Source of the DNA: Endomychus coccineus
Taxonomy: Eukaryota; Arthropoda; Insecta; Coleoptera; Endomychidae
DNA: 64,000 bases
Direction: 5' to 3'
Assembly (NCBI GenBank): GCA_958510875.1
Contig: OY294068.1
Span: 66,566,633-66,630,632 of the forward strand
Shown here: positions 1 to 14,745 of the stretch, one piece after another
Position numbering within the stretch: position 1 is the stretch's first letter
Layout of the letters: each line of letters starts with the position of its first letter
Program-made: the position numbers and the translations under genes
Notes under the pieces: generated by a model
Databases searched by the model: none
What the model was told of the DNA's origin: nothing
Seen by the model: only the letters and a program-made list of their open reading frames with translations

Positions 1-3262
<3,262 letters not shown>

Positions 3263-3306
3263 CCCGATTTTTCTTTTGTTTTATATACTTTCCACGAGAG
3301 GGGAAC

Positions 3307-3871
3307 TTATAATGAATGAAGAACATCGTGTGAGCCAGCGGGGGAATGTTGGGAGGGGAGATACGACATTCGAATTTTTCGAAGGTTTGGAGGAATAGGG
3401 AAAAGTGGTAGGAAGGAACGTCTGGTAGGAAGAAGTTCGGCAGGTCTCGAGCTTGGGAATGAAGGAGTGACTAGTTTGAGCTCGTTTAGTCCGCCTATTT
3501 GGTATCTCTCGTGGTGGGACAACAGACGAGATTTCTGATGAACACCCACCATGGAAATATCTATAGAAAAGGGAGATCTCCCACCTTTTTTACGATGTTC
3601 TAGAGAGGTCAATGAACGCATAAGTGTGACATCATCAATCAAACGAATAACTCTCTTCTGGATAGAATCCAAGAGCTTTAGCGTATGTATGAGAGCCGAA
3701 CTCCAAACATGTGAACAGTACTCCAGGACAGGTCGAATCTGTGCTTTGTAGATTATGAAGAGCTGCTGGGAAGTAAAGTAGCTCTTGGCACGAAATAGAA
3801 AACCAAGTTTTTGTAAGGCGGTATTCCCAATGGTTCTCACATGATCGTCCCATGAGAGGGTGCTGTTGGCA
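3307..3871 (-). pseudogene. Non-LTR retrotransposon (LINE) reverse transcriptase, 3'-terminal fragment
   Basis: An open frame of 177 codons (3840 down to 3307) encodes the post-polymerase end of a jockey-like LINE reverse transcriptase. Marks are the RPVLEYCSHVW segment, the QKRVIRLI block and the LTSLEHRKK segment, which follow the palm/thumb in this class. The fragment is 5'-truncated, lacking the palm, the YADD box and the endonuclease, as is usual for LINE copies. It is the same family as the fragments at 17690-18560 and 50445-50611/52723-52960, which share the ELKLVT and HDVL..L segments. The copy is dead, although this frame is open throughout. Confidence 0.85.
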
Positions 3872-3908
3872 CTTCCCTTACACTATATATTACGTATAGT
3901 GAGGGAAG
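3872..3908. repeat. Small hairpin at LINE fragment edge
   Basis: CTTCCCT...AGGGAAG arms with inner CACTATA/TATAGTG arms make a near-perfect stem immediately beside the LINE fragment. It may be the tip of another element or a retrotransposition junction. No function is assigned. Confidence 0.5.
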
Positions 3909-4960
3909 GAAAAATGTGATCAAAATTAAAATAACTTCAAAAGAAGCGCAACGAAATTTGACATCTTAAAAGAAGTTTAAAATGGATTCTTCAAATGTAA
4001 TGTACCTATATGTTTTCAATCGAAGAGAAAAACCCCAAACCAAAGATTCACTAAGATAATTAAACATTTATCAAAAATAGTACAGAGAATTCGTTTCATC
4101 AAGCGTTTTAGCGCACTCGCTCATTGGGAAACCTGTTCTAATAAAACTTGTTCTCTAATATACTATTTTCAGATTAATTTTGACATATAATGTATATTAC
4201 CACAAAACGTTACAAAAAATGTACATCGACATTATTGTCATTATAGTTCTCCATTACTTCATTTTCACCCCCACTCACCGTATAGGCTCTTGTCTCTATC
4301 TGTAATTTTTTCCGTCATTGTTTCCATGTATGGATGAATCCGTTCTGTTCATGTAATGATCTTCAGCGTGTTTTTGCATAACAATATCTTGTACTACTGT
4401 AACGAGTCGCTCATCAGCAAAGCATACGAATGTGTAGTTTCTTGTCTTGTTCATGTCACACACATTCAGATTTAAATTACTCGGATATTGCACTATAAAT
4501 AAATTTGCTATGTACTTCGCTCGTGAAAAATATGTTGAGGTATACTTCAGTTGTAAACGGAGAGAACGTAGGCGCGTCAAAATTGATTTTTTTCTTTTTC
4601 AATGTTCCTTAAAGTTTTTTTTGTTTCCATGAAAATAGAAAAATACAATTGTCGAAAGAAACATCGAAGACAATTCAAATGAGTAAGCTACCCTTAATTA
4701 CATGAGAATATTCCAATATTCCAATTCATAACCGGAAAAAATACAGATACAGGCAAGGATCAATTCAGTGAAGAGGATCTGATTCTGGAAACAAGCACGC
4801 CGACGATTCGCGTGCAATATCCAAGTAGCCCATTGTTGACGTTTCTATAACAACAAACCGAAGCACTGCATAATTATTGCTGTCAACTTACCCAACGAAA
4901 ATAGTTTTATTGTTATTTGTTATAATATAAACAGTTCAGATTCATTAAATATTGAATATA
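3909..4960. other. No gene seen
   Basis: AT-rich sequence with only short chance frames on either strand and no recognisable domain. The right part may be the 5' flank of the Crypton-like element that follows. Confidence 0.5.
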
Positions 4961-6112
4961 ATGGAATACGAAGATTTAGAGTCGGAAAATACACCTCCAG
5001 AAATTATTCAGAAAGCAATAGATGTTTGCAATAATTTGCTACCAAGCACATCAAGAGAAAATATGAAATCGCTTACAGAAACCTTATGGACTGGAAAATG
5101 AAAGCCAAGATAAATTCTTGTTCCGAAAATACCTTGTTAGTTTATTTTGAAGAGTTGTCAAGAAGATTGAAATCATCAACATTATGGTCTCAGTACTTGA
5201 TGCTAAGGAGTACCTTAATGATTAAAAACTGTGTTGATATATCAAAATACGTAAAACTACGTGCATTTTTAAAACGCAAATCTGAAAAATATGTTCCAAA
5301 ACAGTCAAAAACATTAACTTCTGAAGAAATTCAACAAGATGCACCTGATGAAAAGTATTTGCTGATAAAGGTATGAATTGAAAATTTTTAAATTGTTATC
5401 GGAAAATGAATGTTTGGTTTTGATTTCAGGCTGCTTTAGCTATTGGCCTTACAGGGGCATGCCGTTGTGATGAACTTCGAAAATTAAAAATTGATGACAT
5501 GGAAGATCTTAATTCGGCCCTTTCAATAAAATTACCCGATACTAAAACCAAGGTTCCTAGACATTTCACAGTCACAGGAGAATTCTACCAAATTTACAAA
5601 AAATATGTGAAGCTTCGACCATGCACAAATGAAACACGTTTTTTTTTAAATTACAAAAATAGGAAATGTACGAAACAGCCTGTGGGGATAAATAAATTTG
5701 GCACCATGGCGAAAGAAATAGCGAAATTTTTGCAATTACCGAACCCGGAATTATATACTGGCCACTGTTTTCGAAGGTCATCTGCGACTATTTTAGTTAA
5801 TGCAGGGGCAGATCTTTTAACTTTAAAACGCCATGGGGGTTGGAAATCCAGAAATGTTGCTGAATCTTATATCGACAACTCCATAGCTAACAAAATGAAA
5901 ATTTCAAAAAGTATAGTAGAATCCATTCACCTCCAGTACCATTAGAACCTGAACACAACAATGCTGTGGAAGCTCAGTACGTTTCCCCATCAACTTCAAC
6001 TTCGACCGCAGCTAATACTTCAATTACCGAAAACATGTTGAAACAAAACAACCTACCAGGAATTACTTTACAAAATAGTTCAAATATAACTGTTAATTAC
6101 TATTTTAAATAA
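4961..6112 (+). pseudogene. Crypton-like tyrosine recombinase, intron-containing, two frameshifts
   Basis: Reading starts at ATG 4961 (MEYEDLESENTPPEIIQ...), the same N-terminal signature (TPPEII) as the deletion derivative at 37112-37318. A frame slip near 5075-5090 separates it from the main body at 5086. A 59-bp intron, 5371-5429 (GTATGA...TTTCAG, phase 0), joins LLIK to AALAIGLTGACRCDEL. The C-terminal part holds the tyrosine-recombinase tetrad: Arg at 5463-5465 (GACRCDEL), HxxR with His 5763-5765 and Arg 5772-5774 (HCFRR), GGW, and the nucleophile Tyr 5868-5870 (ESYI). A second slip near 5930 precedes the conserved tail ending SSNITVNYYFK at about 6112. Such recombinases would cut and paste the element through a 3'-phosphotyrosine intermediate. 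Crypton membership is inferred from the motifs; a domesticated relative is the alternative. Confidence 0.75.
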
Positions 6113-7499
6113 AATATAAAAATGAGTTAATGACATACAAGTATTATTGTATATGTATTTTAATTTTCAATACTTGAAAACAACGCATCCGTAGAAAAAG
6201 TACAATGTACAATTCGTCAGAAAACGACATATTTCTCACTTGTTGTACAATATACTATATCCCACCTATTTTGAGTGAGTTGACGAGTTTACTACTGAGC
6301 GTATTTTTATCTCACTGGTTTTCAATCAATCAAATTAGATCAATGAAAAGAGCAGTATTGTGGTTACCAAGTAAACGAAGCGTTTCAGCCCAAATTTTAA
6401 AACCACCATTTCAATTATTAGTTTCAATATTCTAGTTTTTCCAATAAATCGTGGCAAATTTTAAATTATAATTACCGTCAATTTTTTAAGGGCATAGATC
6501 TTTATCAACGTAAATATGCTATTGCCCAACTGGTGCTAAGCACGCGCTGTGCAAATTTCGCAGCGTGTGTTAATAACGCTCAAATTCCACTTATATCGTA
6601 GTTTTATTAAGTTTCGAAAATTGGAGAAACAACTGGTTTCACTGACGATTATTTTTTCTACATTGACTGGCTCTTTTACAGTCCATATGAAATTTCGATT
6701 TTATTCCCCAAATAATCCTTTATTTACTGGTGAATTCTCAATCCATACAAAAATTTCATTCAAATACACATTCGAATTACCTAAAACTTACAGTCTTGAT
6801 ATTGGATATAAGACCAATTCTTCAGCATTTGCAGTGATTTGAACAAATTGATGTTGTAGTTTTTTGCTTTAAAATTCTCTTCAGATGATCTCTAATTGTG
6901 ATATTACTGAAATTTATAACCAGAAATGTCAATTATCTTAAGAGTATTGTAGCAAATTGTAATCGAATTTTCAAGTAATTAACATTCTATCAGTGAACAT
7001 TGCAATATGGGAAATATTTTATGATTTTTGTTTGTTGTGGAGAGTACCTATGGTATGTATTATTTGAACATAAAGAAAACCGTTTTCAATATTTTGCGAA
7101 CAAGGTTATTTTATAGAACTTTACAAATAATAAAGAATATTGGTGGGTCATGATTAAGTAGGTGGTCAATGTGCATAATCTATCACATGATGGTACAATA
7201 GTAAGCTTTCATGAAACATGAACCTTCAAACAATAGACTTAAGAAATTTCTAAACTTGGAATAGTTTCCCTTATTTCCCCTTATTGAAGAAATCTATGTA
7301 GTTTAAATTCTCTACTTTTAACTGTCTTGCATTCATTAATAAGTATATATGGATAACCAAAGGGGTAATTGTATCAATAAGTACCAGGGACAAATTAAAA
7401 AATCAATTAAATAAATATTTCTAAGCTACTATCTTAAACAAATCGAAAACAATGATGTGACCACACAAGAGAAAAAAACATGTTCCATTATCAATGAAA
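6113..7499. other. No gene seen; Crypton 3' flank
   Basis: 6180-6260 carries CCGTAGAAAAAG, which is also found at both ends of the Crypton derivative at 37011-37531, so the Crypton right end lies here. The frames at 6205-6435 and 6549-6842 have no recognisable domains and look like chance. Confidence 0.5.
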
Positions 7500-8255
7500 A
7501 TACATGGTCTGAGACTTAAAATTCTGTCCAGTTAAGAATGGAAGCAATTAATAAGTGGTTCTATAACAGTAACCTATTTTTTTCCAGTATTAAAATTTCA
7601 GGTATAGAAAATGAAATTAAGGAAACAAAAGATGTAAAATATTTGGGCAAAATTATTGACAAAAAGAATTGAACAATCATGTTGATTATCTAACAAAAAA
7701 AAGTGAGAAGGTAATATATAAATTTTACTGCCTATGACAGTTTTTACCTACAAAGCTACTTATATTAATCTCTAGCTGAATAACTTTTCCGTTATGTTGT
7801 TCTAGTGTGGGGAGCAATGTATAAGAGCTCTTTGCAAAACTATATCCTAAAAATAAACTTGAAGATAAACACAGAAGATATTGGTAATATCTGATCATTA
7901 CAATTTGATAGTTTATGTATGAATTCAAAAATAAAATATTTTATAATTCTGTTTCCACAGTTTATATTACTGAAAGCACAATAAACAAATTGCTACCAAA
8001 ATTCTATAGAATGTTTTTTACTGTTTTTTAATACCAATATGTTACTTTTTGTTGACCGCTAATTTTAGATCAATTAATATTGCTTTGTAGCTCAACAAAA
8101 GGTTTAAGTCACTTTGGTCCTATTTTAGTACACAATCTTTACTTTGTACATCCTTTTTATATTGTGTTCAAATTCTAATCAATGTCTTATAATTCTGTTT
8201 TTATGTTGTAATGTTTGAAAAATTAATTAGTTTTGTAATTAAATTAAATTAAACT
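7500..8255 (+). pseudogene. LINE remnant, reverse transcriptase C-terminal region and 3' tail
   Basis: Across several frames one reads MEAINKWFYNSNLFF, IKETKDVKYLGKIIDKK, NNHVDYLTKKSEKVIYKFYC, LPTKLLILI and VWGAMYKSSLQN. In order these are the segments that follow the YADD box in jockey/CR1-type LINEs. Several stops and indels break it. The 3' end is an AAATT-type simple tail at about 8225-8254, only some 25 bp from the splice donor of the NHLRC2-like exon, so it probably inserted into that intron. The family resembles the intact LINE at 44963-47896, but the copy is old. Confidence 0.7.
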
Positions 8256-8280
8256 AAGTATTATAACAGAAAGTAATTAC

Positions 8281-8952
8281 CACTACTAATCCATCCTCAA
8301 CAGAGAATTCATCTTCAACTTTCCTTAGCTCAGGTAATATGTGCATACAATTAATACAGCAGTAAGTAAAAAAGTCCAAGACGACAAGTTTGCCTTTAAG
8401 ATGATTGCTAAATGTGATGGGCTCAGATACATTGAACCATTCCAATCCTGAAAGTTAAATACAATATACATGTTTATTCTAGAGTTACAGCATTTACTAT
8501 GTGTAAATTCAATAGAAATGAAACGGGACATGAAATTATAACTCAAATCTACACTTTTATAACTGTATAATTAACATTAGTTTTACCACACAGTGACATG
8601 AGTTAATAAGCCATTCTAATGATCCCACTGTGTGATTAGGTAATAAGAAAGTATAGCACATAATTAAAACAGTTAAACAAAGTTTCTCTGCTAATATTTA
8701 TAATGTTGAAGATTGCTCACTCAAAATACTCTGAAATGAGATTTCAGTACCTACCATATGACCACTTTATTCATTTTATGTTTTAAGAATAAATACTTAC
8801 TTACCACTTTTGAAATCCTGTATCGGAGGGTATCTTATTTCTCTTAAAAAATTATCCATGCCTCCTTGAAATGTTGTTGTATATGTATCTTTTCCATCGA
8901 CACATTTCAAAAGTTTTTCATGTGATAACATTATATTATCTGATTCATCCAT
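8281..8952 (-). CDS. NHLRC2: NHLRC2-like protein, first two coding exons (gene continues off the left edge)
   Basis: Two exons join cleanly. Exon A, 8952-8805, starts at ATG 8952 (MDESDNIM...) and ends at donor GTAAGT (8804). Exon B, 8447-8281, begins after TTTCAG and ends at donor GTAATT. The junction codon is Gly (G|GA). Exon B encodes LEWFNVSEPITF...LVVLDFFTYCCINCMHILPEL...DGLVV, the hallmark start of the thioredoxin-like domain of NHL-repeat-containing protein 2, including the family's CCINC motif. The thioredoxin remainder (family VHSAKFPNEK segment) and the beta-propeller NHL repeats are not found to the left, so they must lie beyond the window or be lost. Long introns filled with LINE, Crypton and AC repeat fit a leftward gene. 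Family knowledge: NHLRC2 is a conserved animal thioredoxin/NHL protein needed for viability in vertebrates; its reaction is not settled. The upstream frame stays open for a few codons, so an earlier start or a further 5' exon is possible. Confidence 0.85.
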
Positions 8953-9841
8953 TTGAGGATAAAATAAGGAGAAACTTGATTAAGTGCAAATGAAAATAAA
9001 TTGTAGTTTTTAGTTTATTAGCAAGCTGAACAGAAACAAAATATTCGTTCTCAAATCAACATTTGGTTAAATCTTCCAACATCCATAGAAATTGTATAGA
9101 CTATATAGATATACTATATAATGCTATATTTAAAATCTATGTAATTTTCCCCACACAACTATATAAACCAACTAGCCTATATAATAAAAATAAAATGGAT
9201 AGCAAATCAAAATACGCGATGAGAACCTATTAGGCAAGGGTCAAGGGTGGTTCCTTCCACACATACAATTAATATTAGGTTATTTGAAAATGATTGATGT
9301 TCCTTCTTTGTGACACATTTGATTTCCTTGCCTATGAACACACACCGAGGTGGGAGGTATCGCCCCTGCTTATTAACAGCTGGAAACGCGTGTAGCCGCG
9401 CGTAAAATTTCAGGATAAACTGAATGGCTTGTTGGGCCTTGGACCTCAAGCGCATTTGCATCTTGAAATACTTACAAGTAACAACTGAAACTGGAAACTA
9501 ATTAACATTTTCATTTAGCATCATCGATTATTGAACATTTCAACAATCTATTGTATTATGTTTGTTATTATTAATCTTACCCTCGTTTCATCTCTATTTG
9601 AATTTCGAGAAATTGTGATTCTGTGACGTTCAATTATTGTGAATGGATTTACGTAATATCTACCAATTGAGGATGGAACAGAAAAATATGTCAACATGCT
9701 GTAACAACATTCCAATTACTTTCTGCTGGTAAATTCTTATTCCTGGTATAAACAAAATTATAAATTAACTCGTAAATTATGAATTTATTACGCGCATGCG
9801 TCTCAAGGGCAATGCGCGATCACAGAACAACTATGATCTAG
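8953..9841. other. Candidate upstream region of the NHLRC2-like gene; no gene seen
   Basis: This is the 5' side of the minus-strand gene. The 84-codon frame at 9207-9461 has no recognisable domain. A promoter or 5' UTR exon could lie here, but no convincing core-promoter motif was identified by eye. Confidence 0.4.
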
Positions 9842-9936
9842 CGAAATTTTTTTCGGATTTTCGCGGATATATCCGTTTTCAGCATTTCTGAATCAATCTA
9901 GACTATTTTTGACGTGATGTCTGAGTGTGTGCGTGC
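9842..9936 (-). repeat. Dispersed repeat abutting GT-rich tract (copy 2)
   Basis: Inverted copy of 3175-3262. It is followed at 9925-9950 by a GTGTGTGCGTGC block and an (ACGT)n block, a much shorter counterpart of the giant AC tract at the other copy. Confidence 0.75.
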
Positions 9937-10129
9937 TTACGTACGTACGTAATCCACTATGGAGACGGTAGTGTCGTTCCTATAGGTCGTATTGATTTGA
10001 AATTTCACAGATCGCTTTAAAGTAATGAAAATTGAAACTGTACTGCTTTCGAGTGGTATTCCTCACATCCATCTTCAATCTTTCAAGGGAAATTATGGTA
10101 TTTTAATGAACCGTGAGGCAACCGTGTAT

Positions 10130-10205
10130 TCAGTTATAAATGTTTATCACACGTATATATTTAATCTACAGAAGTATTTGAAATTCTCATCTTAAGATGA
10201 AAGAT
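10130..10205 (-). repeat. Dispersed repeat, copy A (partner at 16550-16625)
   Basis: The reverse strand reads CATCTTAAGATGAGAATTTC followed by ACTTCTG and a CGTGTGATA block. The same order occurs on the plus strand at 16560-16625. The palindrome ATCTTAAGAT lies at the edge of both copies, next to a TGACGT motif. It may be the terminal part of an unclassified element. Confidence 0.65.
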
Positions 10206-10245
10206 ACAGGTGACGTCACGATTTATTTAATGTCTTTACTGAGTA

Positions 10246-10352
10246 CAAGAAGTCCTAGACTTCTTGATTCTGTGGTCCGTTTTAATAGTTCATGTCACGG
10301 CAACGAGGTCCAGTATAGACCTCGTTGTGTCACGGTCGTACATACGACCGTG
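10246..10352. repeat. Three consecutive perfect hairpins
   Basis: Hairpin 1, 10246-10266: CAAGAAGTC, loop CTA, GACTTCTTG. Hairpin 2, 10301-10327: CAACGAGGTC, loop of 7, GACCTCGTTG. Hairpin 3, 10331-10352: CACGGTCGTA, loop CA, TACGACCGTG. All stems (9-10 bp) are perfect. They sit just inside the dispersed-repeat edge at 10130-10205 and next to a GTGACGTCAC palindrome (10210-10219). They could be subterminal structure of a transposon or transposase-binding sites. No protein is encoded convincingly here. Confidence 0.85.
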
Positions 10353-10379
10353 GTTCATGTACAGCAAATGTCAGTATAA

Positions 10380-13300
10380 AAGGCAATATTAAAGTGTCAA
10401 TAATTGCGAGTCAACCTGACGGTGGCGTTATTATGAAACATAGAGTTGTGAAATACATATGTAGACCATTTGGATAAAATTTCAATGCAAAACAGAATAT
10501 AATTTAACGTCTTTCATTAGTGGTCTGTAAATCATTTCCAATATATTTTCTGTTCCTACAATCATTTACCTTTGACCCGCAGGATTTTCCGAAAGGTATT
10601 TTGCTAACAAAAGTGAGGGAAGTAACGTGTTCAATTGATTACAGGTTTTGATAATTTAATAGAGACCAGTGAAATTTCCAAGACATTGTTGAGCTCAATT
10701 GCTATTTATGGATGCTCTGTGAGTTCTAGCTTTCTGCTATGATATGTTTTTATTTACAGTGTTCATCATCAATCAGTAGTTTGCTTAAGGTTTATTCCAT
10801 AGACCTACAGATCTATGGTTTATACTCAGGCTCAGGCTATCACATGGAAGAAATATTCAATTCTATGGGTAATATAATAGAAGAAGAATATATTAATATC
10901 TCCAATGACTACATCGAAGTTTTATATATTTTTATGATTGGCTATCATCTTACATCTTTGAGCCAACCGGCGGTGTAACTTTCGATACTATTTTAAGATT
11001 AAACAGGTATTTCAAATCCACACCAAAAAAAATTAACACAATGTGTGGCGAAACACGTCTTGTTTTCTTTCTACAGTGTGTTATTCAGTGTTGTGGTCAT
11101 TTGTAATTTCGATGCTATTTTTCGGTAGACTCATCTTTTAACGATCCAGGTGAATTTTGTATTCTTGAATGCACATCCAGTTTTAGTGAGGTACCAGAAA
11201 GGGGAGGATACAGTAGAGGTATATATAATACATGAAGTCTACAATAACGACTTCTTGATATAATCCCTCAATGCTATAGAGGCACTGTAATTGTATAATG
11301 CCTATAGCTCTATATAAATACCTTCACGTTCTATAGTCGCAGTGGCATATTCACATTTTCAATTATCAGTGGAAGGTATAAAGTTGTGCTTCTATGGTAG
11401 TAATGCAATACCGCCATTGTTATTTATTATTTAACTAAAATTATCTAGTAACTACTAGTCTACCGATTTGAGTTATTGGTATTGCTAGTAAACGTTTAGC
11501 CATCCGTCGAACCATAACTGATTCATAACATTGTTCATTAATTTGAAAAAGTTTTGATGTTTTAGTCACACAATTTGATTACCACGAGTTCATCAAAGTT
11601 TCCTTAAATGCTTTGTGACAGTGTTTTGATAAAGTGTGTTATTCCTATGCTCCTTTCTAAAGATAACTTATATTTGACTTCGTGCCATCAATGAATATTT
11701 TCTAGTGATAGTGCGTTGCAGTGTATTGAAAACTATTGTCCAAGCTGTTAAAGACGGCAGCAGTCATGGTCAAAAGGTTTGTAATGAAATATTGAATTTT
11801 GACGTATTAGCTACAAACATCTAGTTTGAAGAAATAACACAATACATGTAGGGTATATTCGATAAAAATTAGCGCACTTGAATATTGATTTTCCAAAAGG
11901 TTTTTATTATGTTTATCAAAACAAATGGTATTTCAGATAACCGGTGATAAAAAAAATATGTTTATCATCATCTATTGTTATTCATTTAGATGTTTACCTT
12001 ATTGTATGCTGTTCCTTCACATTAAACTCTTATCTATTCCTAGCAATATTTATAGAATGGAAGACAAATTTGATTATACTTTTAAACTTTCATTGAATAA
12101 TAATAAGTGAATTGCAACAAAATAACTTAATGCCTTCAAATTGAAGTTAATTGATAGCCAAAAGTACCTATATTGATTTCAAAAATATTAATTTTGGAAG
12201 TACGATTTTATACCCTTTATAATTATTAAGAATGCAAACAAAATAAGTGCTGATACTAGAAAATGGAAATAAATTCTACATACATATTTAAACCAGTACT
12301 TAGAGGTTTTTATAAATAAAATTTAGATATGAAGATGTTATATACCCCTGTGATTTGATTGTAAGTATTTGTCTCATTCAAAAATAAATTTGAAAAAGTG
12401 GTTTTCGATAGTCAAGATTGCCCATGCTAAAGTTGATTGCTTCATTTAGAATCTAAGTGTGTACCTTCCAATTTCAATAGATTGGGTAAGCTTTAGTATA
12501 TTTTTAATCTTTTCACAATATTTGTGTGTCAAAGTTAGGTACCTACATATTCCGCATTTTTAAGGGATTTTATGAGATTTATTATAATGCCTGAGTTGTG
12601 ATAGATCTAAGATTTAAAAGTTTGAAATATTCCAACTTGTTGAAATTTTGTGGAAAATATTGAAAAATTATTTAATTTATGGAGCTGGAAAATGATCACA
12701 ATTTAAATGAGAAAACATTCACACAAGTCGAAATTTTCATGTAAAATCCATGGTTAGCTATAAGATGTTTTGGTTTATAACTCCTAGGACATTACAGATA
12801 ATCTAAATTCAAATTTATCCACATCCAACTACATATTCTGAAAATGCAATATCATTCAATTATGCTGCACAAACAAAGTCGTTATATTATATAAGTAGAC
12901 CACCTGTATGTATATCATTACACACTTAACCACATCAAGGGCTTCCCAATGAACCCTCATAGTGAATATATACTTCTTTTTATTAGCTTATGAAATATTA
13001 TAGTTTGTATGGCATCATTTTGTCTTTGACTGTATGATGTTTTATTTTTTATCTGTTTGGAGAAAATAACTTGTACATCCTTACGGCATCAAAAGGTCCA
13101 AAAAGTAGTTAATATTCACAATTCCAATAACATGTGTAACATATTTACAAATTCAGTTTTCTCAGTTGGTTATTGAGATAAGTTTCTCCATAGTATCCTC
13201 TGTAGAAACTAACAATACTTTCTGATTAGATTTCATTTTATGAAACCAAGACATTCCTTTCCATATGATAAATAGCACTAATAACACTTTAGCCAGAAAT

Positions 13301-13502
13301 GGACACGATATCGCCAATCTCTTCGCTTCTCGCTTCAAGTCCGTAAGGTTTTCTCTGAAAATACTTCTTTTAATAATAACCTTATAAACAATGTTTTCAT
13401 TTGAAAAGATATGGTTCTTTTCGGTTTAAAATCATTAAATGTGCAATAAGGATCTGATGAGTTAACCCCTATATTTTTCATGAATTGTTCTGAAACATTT
13501 TA
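10380..13502. other. No gene seen
   Basis: About 3 kb of AT-rich DNA with short frames only. At 11036-11060 a TGTGTGGCGAAAC motif recurs inverted at 25925-25945, perhaps a relic of a Penelope-type terminal repeat. Nothing else is recognisable. Confidence 0.5.
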
Positions 13503-14745
13503 CCGGGTGGTCCAATAGTACTATCTCTTATTATACGAGTTACAAAAGAATATTAAATACAAAAATTGTAGGGACCTTAGAGAGCTACAAATTAAATAAT
13601 AAATTATTGATGAATATACAGCATAAGTTCGTCACAAACCAAACCAACTTTTTTTTTGAATGAAATACCCTGTATATTGTTTCAATTTTGCATTGCCCTC
13701 TTTTTGGTCATTCACCCATTATAGCGTTGTTCAAAAATCATAGTCACTTTTCTAAAAAAATAAGGGATATTTGACGCTCTGTATCGTTTTTAATACGTGG
13801 GTATACAACCAATTTATTTGTCAAAAATATGCAACATTTGTTCACATTTCAAATCCAATGCCTCTGTTTAAAATTACATTACTGCATTATGGTGGAGTAC
13901 ACATTTACTGAAATGGCCAAAATGCATTTCATGTACGTTAAGGCCAATGGTTATAGTAGTGAAACTCTGACTTTACCAAGAAGCATTTCCGAATCGTCGA
14001 GGTCCCTCCAAAAATGTAGTTGCTTGATTACTCAAGAGCGTACCACAAGGAGTGCAGATCAGAAGAACGTGTTTTAAATAGTGTGTCTGCTAACCCAGGA
14101 ATTAGTACTAGGACACTAGCGTTGATGGAAAACTTATCTAAGAGTAGTGTATGGGAAAGTTTTTGCATGAGCAGTTCCTGAAGCCGTATCATTTAAAACG
14201 CCTTCAAACTATTAAACCGATTGATTTTCAACTTCGATTAGATTTTTGTCAATGGATGCAATTCAAATTCCTTTGAAAATTTTTGTTCATTGATGAAGCC
14301 GGCTTTATGCGAAAAGGAATTGTGAATGTCCAGTCCCGTTTGGGCAGACTAAAATCCCCATGCATATTTTGAAGCAAGATTTTAAAACAAATTTTCGATA
14401 AATGTATGAGCAGTGATAATCGAAAATCATTTAATTGCACCTTTTAAAATGTCTCGTCGCTTAAATGGTGATTGAATTTTTTGGGAAACGACCTTACAGA
14501 TTTCCTAGATAATGTACTATACGCAATCAGATTAGCAAGTTGGTTTATGCATAATTGATCTCTTCATTTGTTTTCCTCGAAATAAGTTAGATTTAGTGTA
14601 CCCTCAGAAGTGGATAGACCGTACCAGTTACCCAGTTACGTGGCCTCCTCGTTCACCGGACTAAACCCCTTAGTTTTTTTTCTTTACGGCTATTTGAAAT
14701 CAATCGATGGTCTTACTCGGTTCCAAATGAAAACTAGCGTAATTA
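13503..14745 (+). pseudogene. IS630/Tc1-mariner-superfamily transposase relic (DUF4817-type)
   Basis: Conceptual reading gives VEYTFTEMAKMHFMYVKANG (from about 13890), the N-terminal DUF4817-like DNA-binding start of a widespread insect transposase. FLFIDEAGFMRKGIVNV follows at about 14275, equivalent to the DEA catalytic block. WPPRSPD.TPL.FFLYGYLKS at about 14640-14700 is the PPRSPDLNPLDFFLWG block near the third catalytic residue. Frames shift and stops occur between them. The left border may be the CCGGGTGGTCC motif at 13503. Tc1-like elements move by DDE-type cut and paste. This copy is clearly dead. Confidence 0.75.

Noticed and set aside
6205..6842. Two plus-strand frames as genes
   Set aside because: No recognisable domain, low-complexity residues, and location in Crypton flank.
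9207..9461. Additional 5' exon of the NHLRC2-like gene
   Set aside because: The 84-codon frame has no similarity that I recognise to the family N-terminus and no matching donor site leading to 8952.
10197..10379. Plus-strand 60-codon frame over the hairpins
   Set aside because: It is produced by reading through the three perfect palindromes; structure, not coding, explains the sequence.
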